Positions 25,992 to 33,550 of a DNA stretch of 64,000 nucleotides are shown here, piece after piece (positions within the stretch are counted from its first letter, which is position 1; each line of letters begins with the position of its first letter). Under the pieces are notes generated by a model, which saw only the letters and a program-made list of their open reading frames with translations, searched no databases and had not been told where the DNA came from. A program made the position numbers and the translations under genes. The stretch spans positions 192,523 through 256,522 of the forward strand of contig JAEWSQ010000005.1 of the NCBI GenBank assembly GCA_023398165.1, written 5' to 3'. Source of the DNA: Spirochaetota bacterium. GTDB lineage: Bacteria > Spirochaetota > Spirochaetia > Treponematales > Treponemataceae.

Positions 25992-27782
25992 ATGGCAGAT
26001 TTACGGTCCCTTAGTAAAGACCTTGTTGCAAAGGCGCTCAACGAATTACTTACAGAAAAAAATATAGAATTCCCCGTGATTGCGGGCAGTGCTGTTTCTG
26101 CAGAAACACCTCCTTCTCCCGACATGGGTGACATCGGTTTTCCTCTTTTCCAATATGCCAAAGCTTTTAAAATGGCGCCTCCTCTTATTGCAAAAGAGAT
26201 TGCAAAAAAAATTGAATCCTACGCAGAAGCATCATCGACAGGCTCTTTCTTTACCGCAGGTCCCTATCTTAATGTGAAGCTCCAAAAAGCGGCGGCGGTC
26301 GGTTCTGTTCTTGCTAAAATACTTGAGCAGGGTTCCGCATACGGATCTTTCAATGAGAAAAATGAATACCCCCTCAAAGAAAGACGTGTTATGCTTGAGT
26401 TTTCCAGTCCCAATACCAATAAACCTCTTCATCTGGGTCATCTCCGCAACGATGCGCTTGGAGAAAGCGTCTCGCGCATTCTCAAAAAACTCGGTGCAGA
26501 AGTATTCAAGATAAACAATATAAATAATCGCGGCGTACATATTTGTAAATCCATGCTTGCGTATCAAAAGTTTCATGAGAAGAATAATGACACTCCTGAA
26601 TCTATGGGGATTAAAAGCGACCGTTTTGTAGGCGACTGCTATGTGGAGTTCAATAATTACAGCAAGGAGAATCCACAGGCCGAAGCAGAAGCCCAAAATC
26701 TGCTCGTGGAATGGGAAAAAGGAAATCCCGAAGTACACGCAGTATGGCAAAAGATGAACGACTGGGCATTGAACGGTGTTAAATTAACCTATAAACGAAC
26801 CGGCATTTCCTTTGACAAGTATTATTTTGAAAGCGATACGTATCTTAAAGGAAAAGAAGAAATTCTCTCAGGCCTTGAAAAAGGTCTTTTCTACCGCGAA
26901 GATGACGGTTCTGTGTGGGTAGACCTCGAAGAAATTAAACTCGACAAAAAGGTGCTGCTCAGGAAAGACGGAACAGCACTGTATATGACGCAGGATATTG
27001 GTACCGCTATTTTCCGTCACGATGACTGGGCTTTTAATCAGCTTGTCTACGTCGTCGGAAGCGAGCAAATATATCATTTTAAGGTACTTTTCTATATCCT
27101 CAAAAAACTCGGGTATGACTGGGCAGACCGGTTATATCACCTGTCATACGGTATGGTAAACCTCCCTGAAGGGAAAATGAAAAGCCGGGAAGGAACTGTT
27201 GTCGATGCAGATGATCTGATCGATTCTTTGCGAGACGGAGCTCTCGAGGAAATCAGGGAAAAAGGACGGGAAGAAGCAGTCGGAGATGCAAAAGATGTTG
27301 CAGAAAAAGTAGCACTCGGGGCATTACATTATTTTCTGTTACAGGTTTCTCCGACGAAAGACATGATTTTTAATCCCAAGGAATCCCTTTCCTTTAACGG
27401 CAATACGGGACCCTATCTTCAGTACATGGGAGCACGCATTTCTTCCATTGTAAGAAAAGCGGAAGAAGAGGGTTTAGTAAATCCTGAGCATACTGCAAAT
27501 TTTTCTCTTCTTACCAACGAAGCCGAATGGGCTCTCATTAAACAGCTTGAAACGTTCCCCTTAATACTTGAAAAAGCAGGAGCAGATCTTGATCCCTCGG
27601 GTGTTGTATCGTATGCATACGAACTGGCAAAATTATTCAGCCGTTTTTATCATGACTGCCCGATCCTCGCTGCTGGCTCAAAAGAACTTTCCTGTGCACG
27701 TCTGGAACTGGCTAAGGCGGTAAAAACAGTTTTGCAAACAGCCATGAATATAATTCTCGTACCGTTCCTTGAAACCATGTAA
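25992..27782 (+). CDS. argS: arginine-tRNA ligase
   Basis: 596 residues. Class I motifs: NTNKPLHLGHLRNDALGES (HIGH-like HLGH) and KMKSREGTVV (KMSKS-like). The N-terminal Add1 domain and the C-terminal anticodon-binding DALR domain are both present (NGNTGPYLQYMGARISSI; AYELAKLFSRFYHDCPI). CGGAG precedes the ATG. It charges tRNA-Arg in the cytoplasm. Confidence 0.96.
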   Translation: MADLRSLSKDLVAKALNELLTEKNIEFPVIAGSAVSAETPPSPDMGDIGFPLFQYAKAFKMAPPLIAKEIAKKIESYAEASSTGSFFTAGPYLNVKLQKAAAVGSVLAKILEQGSAYGSFNEKNEYPLKERRVMLEFSSPNTNKPLHLGHLRNDALGESVSRILKKLGAEVFKINNINNRGVHICKSMLAYQKFHEKNNDTPESMGIKSDRFVGDCYVEFNNYSKENPQAEAEAQNLLVEWEKGNPEVHAVWQKMNDWALNGVKLTYKRTGISFDKYYFESDTYLKGKEEILSGLEKGLFYREDDGSVWVDLEEIKLDKKVLLRKDGTALYMTQDIGTAIFRHDDWAFNQLVYVVGSEQIYHFKVLFYILKKLGYDWADRLYHLSYGMVNLPEGKMKSREGTVVDADDLIDSLRDGALEEIREKGREEAVGDAKDVAEKVALGALHYFLLQVSPTKDMIFNPKESLSFNGNTGPYLQYMGARISSIVRKAEEEGLVNPEHTANFSLLTNEAEWALIKQLETFPLILEKAGADLDPSGVVSYAYELAKLFSRFYHDCPILAAGSKELSCARLELAKAVKTVLQTAMNIILVPFLETM

Positions 27783-27802
27783 TATTGTTGTGAGGTTTTA
27801 AA

Positions 27803-28378
27803 TTGAAAAAAAGAATTCTTCTCCTGCTGCCGTTTATATTCTGTGTTTTCGGTGTTTATTCCCTGGAATCCGAAGGCACACAAAAGAATACCGGATTTGG
27901 TTCTATTATTGTCTATGCCGGCTACTTCGGAGAACAGATAACTCACCCCGGAATACAGGCAGGATCTGATGTGACATTGTTTACCAACGGTAAAACTGAT
28001 ATTTTTGCAGGCATTCAGGCAGGGTATTACTATCACCGGCTGAATAGCCACGGCATCTTTACCCAGGCACTCATCAGATCTCAGCGCACTTTTTCCTCCG
28101 GTTTCTTTCTCGATGCGGCACTCGGCGCAGGATACCTTCATAGTATTCCCGGCGGAAAAGTATATGAAGTTGTAAACGGAAGCACTGTGGAAGTTAAAAA
28201 CGGAGGGAATCCGAATTTCATGCCTTCACTATCTCTCGGTGCCGGTTATAAATTCTGGCAAAAAACACCGCTGCCGCTTGCACTAAGCTTCAATACCGGT
28301 ATTTTCGGAGAGTACCCTTTTAACACCTACCTTCTTCCCCGTGTTTTTATTTCACTAACCTGTTTTTACCGTCTGTAA
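27803..28378 (+). CDS. exported protein, probable small outer-membrane beta-barrel
   Basis: 191 residues with a TTG start preceded by GTGAGG. A signal peptide (KKRILLLLPFIFCVFGVYSL) leads into alternating hydrophobic strands rich in glycine and aromatics (IFAGIQAGYYYHRL; LDAALGAGYLHSI; SLSLGAGYKF), ending in YRL, the aromatic-terminated pattern of outer-membrane proteins. No known family. It lies 20 bp after argS and may be read through from it. Confidence 0.6.
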   Translation: MKKRILLLLPFIFCVFGVYSLESEGTQKNTGFGSIIVYAGYFGEQITHPGIQAGSDVTLFTNGKTDIFAGIQAGYYYHRLNSHGIFTQALIRSQRTFSSGFFLDAALGAGYLHSIPGGKVYEVVNGSTVEVKNGGNPNFMPSLSLGAGYKFWQKTPLPLALSFNTGIFGEYPFNTYLLPRVFISLTCFYRL

Positions 28379-28422
28379 GCAGTAAAAGCTCTACAAGAAA
28401 ATTTTTATTAAAGGACATAAAA

Positions 28423-29424
28423 ATGAAAAAAATATTACCACTGCTTATACTGCTGCCGATCCTCCTGCTTTCCTGCGATAATCCCTTTTCTGACGGCACC
28501 CTGTTTTTTGTACGGGTAAAAGGCGCCGATCTTCCTGTGTATGTAAAGGGAAATCTGGATTCGCAGACTGCACTCATGGTAATTCACGGCGGTCCCGGCG
28601 GAGATTCAATGGTATATGCCTCTATTCCTGCGTTTCAAACTATTGAACAAGATTATGCTGTTTTTTACTGGGATCAAAGATCTTCAGGTTCCGCACAGGG
28701 AAATGCCGCCGATGAGACTATGACGGTTACCCAGTTTGTGGAGGACACCGATGCCGTACTGGATGCTGTTCAATCCCTGTATAATTTTTCATCTGTTTTT
28801 ATTTTGGGCCACAGCTGGGGAGGATACCTTGGAACAGCATATGTTGCCGATCCCTCCCACCAGGCAAAAATAAAGGGATGGATAGAAGTTGACGGTGGCC
28901 ACAATCTTGTTGACGGTATGAGGTATTCACGGGAATGGATCATGAACTATGCACAGACTCAAACCGGCAAGTACTGGCAGGATGCGCTTGCATGGTATGA
29001 AGCTACCCCTGTTATAACTTTTAATGAGGTAATAAGGCACTGCGCTTATGTTTCCAAAGCAAAAGGGTATATGTACAATGAGGAAAACAGCGAAATAAAT
29101 ATGCTTCCCTATATTTTCACTTCTCCTGCTACCTTCCCGGGTAATACACTTGCTCAGCTTCGTCCCATAAATGCTCTGTCTCAAATATGGACAGAGAAAT
29201 TGAATCCGGGAATGAGCGCAATAACTATACCAGCATTAATACTCTGGGGTGTTCATGACGGCATTCTTCCTGTGGAACTTGCCCAAGATGCCTATGATGC
29301 CCTTGGCACTGCACCCGAACACAAAAGCATTGTATTATTCGATAACTCGGCACATTCGCCGATGAATGAAGAAGGCGGCAAGTTTGCTCAATCCGTACTT
29401 GATTTTATGACACAGTACAGGTGA
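28423..29424 (+). CDS. lipoprotein alpha/beta hydrolase, proline-iminopeptidase-like
   Basis: 333 residues. Lipobox LLLSC at residues 18-22 marks a lipoprotein signal peptide. The enzyme part has the oxyanion motif VIHGGPGGDS, the WDQRSSGSAQG segment, and the nucleophile elbow LGHSWGG (Ser). ILWGVHDGILP carries the acid residue, and the catalytic His is in NSAHSPMNE. Together these fit peptidase family S33. Exported and membrane-anchored, it may trim peptides for uptake; the substrate is not known. Confidence 0.85.
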   Translation: MKKILPLLILLPILLLSCDNPFSDGTLFFVRVKGADLPVYVKGNLDSQTALMVIHGGPGGDSMVYASIPAFQTIEQDYAVFYWDQRSSGSAQGNAADETMTVTQFVEDTDAVLDAVQSLYNFSSVFILGHSWGGYLGTAYVADPSHQAKIKGWIEVDGGHNLVDGMRYSREWIMNYAQTQTGKYWQDALAWYEATPVITFNEVIRHCAYVSKAKGYMYNEENSEINMLPYIFTSPATFPGNTLAQLRPINALSQIWTEKLNPGMSAITIPALILWGVHDGILPVELAQDAYDALGTAPEHKSIVLFDNSAHSPMNEEGGKFAQSVLDFMTQYR

Positions 29425-29529
29425 GAGGCCTTATTTTTCCAACAAAAGGAATTGTATGTTCTTTCAATATACTAACTATCATACGAATACCCTTTTTTGC
29501 CGTAGGAATGGCGAAATCAAAGAGTAAGA

Positions 29530-31503
29530 TTATAATGAGTTCACTTCTTCCAGCCACAATGATGCCGATGCATCGCTTGGCATACGCCAGTCCCCCCGCG
29601 GAGACAGCGATACTGTTCCAACCTTCGCACCGTCGGGCAGGCAGGATCTTTTAAACTGCTGGGCAAAAAACCTTGAATAAAAGTTCTTTAACCAGAATAG
29701 AATCTCTTTTCTGCTGTACGGCGCATCTTTTGCTTCAGGCTTGAAGGCCTGTTCTGCAAGATAGAGAATTTTTCCCGGAGTATAACCCCAGCGGACAACA
29801 TAATAGAGAAAGAAGTCATGCAATTCATACGGACCGACTATTTCCTCTGTTTTTTGCGCTATTTTCCCGTCAACAGGGGGTAATAGTTCTGGACTCACCG
29901 GAGTATGTAAAATATCAATTAGCGTGTCAAAAATAACCGAGCTTTCCGGTGTCTGTTTCTGCTTAAACTCATAAGCCTTGTGCTTTACAAGATATCGTAC
30001 AAGTGTTTTTGGAATCGATGCATTTACCCCGTACATAGACATATGATCCCCATTGTATGTTGCCCAGCCTAAGGCAAGCTCTGAAAGATCCCCTGTACCA
30101 ATAGCGAGACCGTTCACCTGATTTGCTATATCCATGAGTATTTGTGTCCGCTCCCGCGCCTGCGAGTTTTCAAACACGACATTGTGAATTTTACTATCAT
30201 GGCCTATGTCGGCAAAATGCTGAAGCACTGATTTTTCAATAGTAATTTCTCTGAAACCTGTTTTTAATGATTGCGCAAGTTTCACCGCATTATTATAGGT
30301 TCTGTCCGTTGTACCAAAGCAGGGCATGGTAACGGCTAAAAGGCCTTCATGACTCAAGCCCAGAATAGAAAAAGCCTCATAGGCAACTAAAAGAGCAAGT
30401 GTTGAATCCAAACCGCCTGAAAGCCCGACAACCGCAGTTTTACATCCGGTATGTTTAAGCCGTTTTGCCAGGGCGTGAGACTGCATCTTCATAATTTCTT
30501 CACAGCGGTTTTCTATTTCCGAATCTTCCGATGGTACGAAGGGGGTTTTACTTACAGCCCTGGAAAGGTCAAACGAAGGTTTTTCCACCAGAAGATCAAC
30601 AAATATTTTTGTATACTCGCTGTTTGAAGGAGTAAAGGTTGTCTGCCTTCGTCTCTCCGTCCAAATACGGTCAAGATCTATTTCTGTATAAATAAAACCT
30701 TCATTGAAACGTTCGCTTTGTGCAAGTATTCTTCCATTTTCAGCAATTATATTATGTGAAGCAAAAATCAGGTCAGTTGTTGATTCACCGGGACCTGCAT
30801 CCGCATAAAGATATGCGCAGGCAAGACGGCCCGACTGCGCCTGCACTAGAAGAGACCGGTATTCTTTTTTACCTACGACCTCATTGCTGGCAGAGAGATT
30901 TACAATCACGGCAGCTCCCGCTTGAGCATGAGATACTGAGGGATTCAGAGAAACCCATAAGTCTTCGCAAATTTCGGATGCCACTGTAAAACTTCTCCGC
31001 ACGCGGTCCTGAATAATAACATCGGTACCGAATGGAATATCCGTGTAATTAGGTGCAAGATCTAAACGCAGGTCGCAGCGGCCCTCAAGAATCTTTGCAC
31101 TCGTAAAATGCCGGCCCTCATAAAATTCCCCGTAGGTTGGAATGTACGTTTTAGGAATAAAGGCAAGTATCTTTCCCCTGTGAATCCATGCTGCACAGTT
31201 AAAAACGGAAGAATTATAGACTATTGGAAGGCCTACGGCAAATAAGACATTATAAGGAGCTGTTTTTTGAGCAATATCAATGACAGATGCAGATGCAGCA
31301 TTAAGAAGAGGTTTTTGTAAAAATAAATCAGAACAGGTATAACCGGTAACGCAAAGCTCTGGAAATACAAGAAGATCCACTTCTTTTTGTGAAGCTTTAC
31401 CAACAGCTGCAATTATGGCATCAGCATTTTTTCTGCAGTCTGCAACCGTTACCTCAGGGCTGAAACAGCCGGCGCGAACAAATCCATATTTCATGGTTTT
31501 CAT
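29530..31503 (-). CDS. nadE: glutamine-dependent NAD+ synthetase
   Basis: 657 residues from the ATG at 31503 (start MKTMKYGFVRAG; a longer frame begins at 31536). The N-terminal nitrilase-type glutaminase has LLVFPELCVTGYTCSDLF (Glu), IPKTYIPTYGEFYE (Lys) and ASEICEDLW (Cys). The C-terminal synthetase has the PP-loop GLSGGLDSTLALLV and GTGDLSELALGW. It amidates nicotinate adenine dinucleotide in the last step of NAD+ synthesis, with ammonia channelled from glutamine. Divergent from tyrS. Confidence 0.95.
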   Translation of the reverse strand: MKTMKYGFVRAGCFSPEVTVADCRKNADAIIAAVGKASQKEVDLLVFPELCVTGYTCSDLFLQKPLLNAASASVIDIAQKTAPYNVLFAVGLPIVYNSSVFNCAAWIHRGKILAFIPKTYIPTYGEFYEGRHFTSAKILEGRCDLRLDLAPNYTDIPFGTDVIIQDRVRRSFTVASEICEDLWVSLNPSVSHAQAGAAVIVNLSASNEVVGKKEYRSLLVQAQSGRLACAYLYADAGPGESTTDLIFASHNIIAENGRILAQSERFNEGFIYTEIDLDRIWTERRRQTTFTPSNSEYTKIFVDLLVEKPSFDLSRAVSKTPFVPSEDSEIENRCEEIMKMQSHALAKRLKHTGCKTAVVGLSGGLDSTLALLVAYEAFSILGLSHEGLLAVTMPCFGTTDRTYNNAVKLAQSLKTGFREITIEKSVLQHFADIGHDSKIHNVVFENSQARERTQILMDIANQVNGLAIGTGDLSELALGWATYNGDHMSMYGVNASIPKTLVRYLVKHKAYEFKQKQTPESSVIFDTLIDILHTPVSPELLPPVDGKIAQKTEEIVGPYELHDFFLYYVVRWGYTPGKILYLAEQAFKPEAKDAPYSRKEILFWLKNFYSRFFAQQFKRSCLPDGAKVGTVSLSPRGDWRMPSDASASLWLEEVNSL

Positions 31504-31561
31504 TATACTCTTAATCCGTATCTCACGGCAAGACAAGAAAATTTCATAAGAAACTCAATGC

Positions 31562-31590
31562 TTGATGTTTATGCAGAAAAAAGATAAAAT
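31562..31590 (+). promoter_or_regulatory. putative tyrS promoter
   Basis: TTGATG, a 17-bp spacer and TAAAAT, about 68 bp upstream of the tyrS ATG. It makes the in-frame N-terminal extension of tyrS untranscribed. Confidence 0.55.
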
Positions 31591-31613
31591 GCACAAATAT
31601 CATAGAAAAACCG

Positions 31614-31642
31614 CCGGACGCCCATTAATAGTCCGGTTTTTT
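31614..31642 (+). terminator. terminator-like hairpin in the tyrS leader
   Basis: CCGGAC, an 11-nt loop, GTCCGG, then six T residues, placed between the promoter and the tyrS ribosome binding site. I see no T-box. It may be an attenuator. Confidence 0.55.
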
Positions 31643-31657
31643 AAAGAGGAGACATAC

Positions 31658-32893
31658 ATGAATGCAGCTCTAGAGACATTAAAGGACAGGGGATTTTTTC
31701 AGCAATGCACCGATGTTGAAGGATTATCGGCATTAATGGACAAGGGTCCCGTGACTTTTTATGTGGGCTGCGATCCCACAGGTCCTAGTCTTCATATTGG
31801 ACACCTTGTTCCCGAATTTGCCCTGCTGCATCTGCGCAAAGCCGGACACAAAGGCATTGCACTTGTCGGCGGCGGCACCGCACGAATCGGCGATCCTTCC
31901 GGAAAAACTGAAATGCGCAAAATGCTTACGTATGAACAGATTGATGAGAACGTAAAAAAAATAGAAGCCCAGCTTGACCGTTTTATCGGCTTTGATGGTA
32001 TAAATGCAATGACCGACAATAACAGCAACTGGCTTGCTGATTTAAATTACATTGATTTTCTTCGCGACATAGGCTCTCATTTTTCTGTAAACCGTATGCT
32101 TACCTTTGAAGCATACAAAAAAAGAATGGAAACCGGTTTAACCTTTATTGAATTTAATTATCAGCTTTTGCAAAGCTATGACTTTCTGAAACTTCACGAA
32201 CGGCATAACTGCTGTCTCCAGATCGGAGGAGACGACCAGTGGGGCAATATTGTTGCAGGAGTTGATCTCATAAGGCGCAAGACAGGACACGAGGTATTCG
32301 GTCTTACCTTCCCACTCGTGACACGTTCAGACGGCAAGAAAATGGGCAAAACAGAAAAGGGAGCATTATTTTTAGATAAAGAAATGACTCCGGTTTTCGA
32401 CTTTTTCCAGTACTGGAGAAACGTTGCCGATGCCGACGTTTTAAAATTCTTCAAACTCTTTACCTTCGTATCCATTCCTGAATGCGAATCAGTGTGCAGA
32501 GGAGACATTAATCAGGCAAAAGAAAGACTTGCATGGGAGATTACTGCCATTATTCACGGAAAGGAAGAAGCAGACAAAGCCAGAGACGGTGCAAAGGCGG
32601 CATTCGGAAGCGGGGGCGATAAAAACTCCATGCCCACGTTTAAACTAGATAAAGAAGAATTCAGCAAGGGCATAGGTGTTATAGATCTTTTCGCTCAGGT
32701 TCAGCTCGGAGGCAGCAAGAGCGATATTAGACGCCTTATTGAACAAGGCGGTGCATATTACACTTCAAAAGATGGAACTGAAACACTCTTTACCGATGTT
32801 AAAACAATTGTCGATGATAAATTTCTTGACAAAGACGGTGAACTTATATTGAGAGCCGGTAAAAAGAAATTTATGAGAGTAGTTTTACAGTAG
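31658..32893 (+). CDS. tyrS: tyrosine-tRNA ligase
   Basis: 411 residues from the ATG at 31658, which follows AAGAGGAG. Class I motifs GCDPTGPSLHIGHLVPEF (HIGH) and SDGKKMGKTEKGALF (KMSKS-like KMGKT), plus the tyrosine pocket segment QLLQSYDFLKL and GGDDQWGNI. An S4-like RNA-binding domain closes the protein (SKSDIRRLIEQGG). It charges tRNA-Tyr. Confidence 0.96.
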   Translation: MNAALETLKDRGFFQQCTDVEGLSALMDKGPVTFYVGCDPTGPSLHIGHLVPEFALLHLRKAGHKGIALVGGGTARIGDPSGKTEMRKMLTYEQIDENVKKIEAQLDRFIGFDGINAMTDNNSNWLADLNYIDFLRDIGSHFSVNRMLTFEAYKKRMETGLTFIEFNYQLLQSYDFLKLHERHNCCLQIGGDDQWGNIVAGVDLIRRKTGHEVFGLTFPLVTRSDGKKMGKTEKGALFLDKEMTPVFDFFQYWRNVADADVLKFFKLFTFVSIPECESVCRGDINQAKERLAWEITAIIHGKEEADKARDGAKAAFGSGGDKNSMPTFKLDKEEFSKGIGVIDLFAQVQLGGSKSDIRRLIEQGGAYYTSKDGTETLFTDVKTIVDDKFLDKDGELILRAGKKKFMRVVLQ

Positions 32894-32907
32894 GCTTTCT
32901 GTACCGG

Positions 32908-33513
32908 TTAGCTTGACTGTTTTCGTAATACAATTATGCGCACCAGGGCAATTAATCCGCCTAGAATGAATATGGCGCTTGCAATGTCGAAAATATTGCG
33001 GAGCATCTGCCCGGCGGTTCCTGTTTTATACAGAGCTGCAGAGATAATCAGGGTTATTATACCGAGAGGAAGCAAAAATAAAAAATTCCTCGTCTTTAAA
33101 ATCTTTGAATTAAGCCGGGCTTCCGTGCGCGACGCAAATACATCAGAAAAGAAATTCGTTATTGCATACCATATTTTTGAAAAAATGTTGGGGTTCCTTA
33201 ATTTTTCAAGAGCGGCATACCCTTCAAGAAGTTCACTGTCGGTAAATTCTATCCGCTGTGTATTTTCCTCAAGTTCTATTTCCAATAGAGAAACCTTGTC
33301 GGTTACATCAATAATAACGGCATTAATGCTTGTCCAGCCTAAGCGTTTTGCCGCTTCAAGCCGGCGCTGGCCTGCAACAAGCTCGTAGCGGGAGTTTAAA
33401 GTAATAGGATTTAATAATCCGTAACGCTTAAGGCTGTCCATTAAAGGTTCGAGATTGCCCAAATCTTTGCGTACACGTTTACGAACTTTAATATCACTGA
33501 TGGTAACCAACAT
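32908..33513 (-). CDS. ParB-like N-domain protein with C-terminal membrane anchor
   Basis: 201 residues. Residues 1-95 form a ParB/Srx-type domain: IKVRKRVRKDLGNLEPLMDS, then the phosphate-binding ELVAGQRRLEAAKRLGW (motif GxRR) and EENTQRIEFTDSELLEGY. The usual ParB helix-turn-helix is absent. Instead two membrane helices follow (FLFLLPLGIITLIISAALY and IASAIFILGGLIALVRIIV). So it may be a membrane-tethered CTP-binding switch or adaptor; function unknown. It converges on tyrS and precedes the PBP gene by 37 bp in transcription order. Confidence 0.8.
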   Translation of the reverse strand: MLVTISDIKVRKRVRKDLGNLEPLMDSLKRYGLLNPITLNSRYELVAGQRRLEAAKRLGWTSINAVIIDVTDKVSLLEIELEENTQRIEFTDSELLEGYAALEKLRNPNIFSKIWYAITNFFSDVFASRTEARLNSKILKTRNFLFLLPLGIITLIISAALYKTGTAGQMLRNIFDIASAIFILGGLIALVRIIVLRKQSS

Positions 33514-33550
33514 ACTTCCTCCCTTTTTAAGATTAAGGCGAAAGACTTAA

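Noticed and set aside
29421..29654. 77-codon frame after the hydrolase gene
   Set aside because: Mostly antisense to the nadE 3' end; no family and no ribosome binding site.
31562..31657. N-terminal extension of tyrosine-tRNA ligase
   Set aside because: It spans the promoter and the leader hairpin, and the family starts near residue 33 of that frame.
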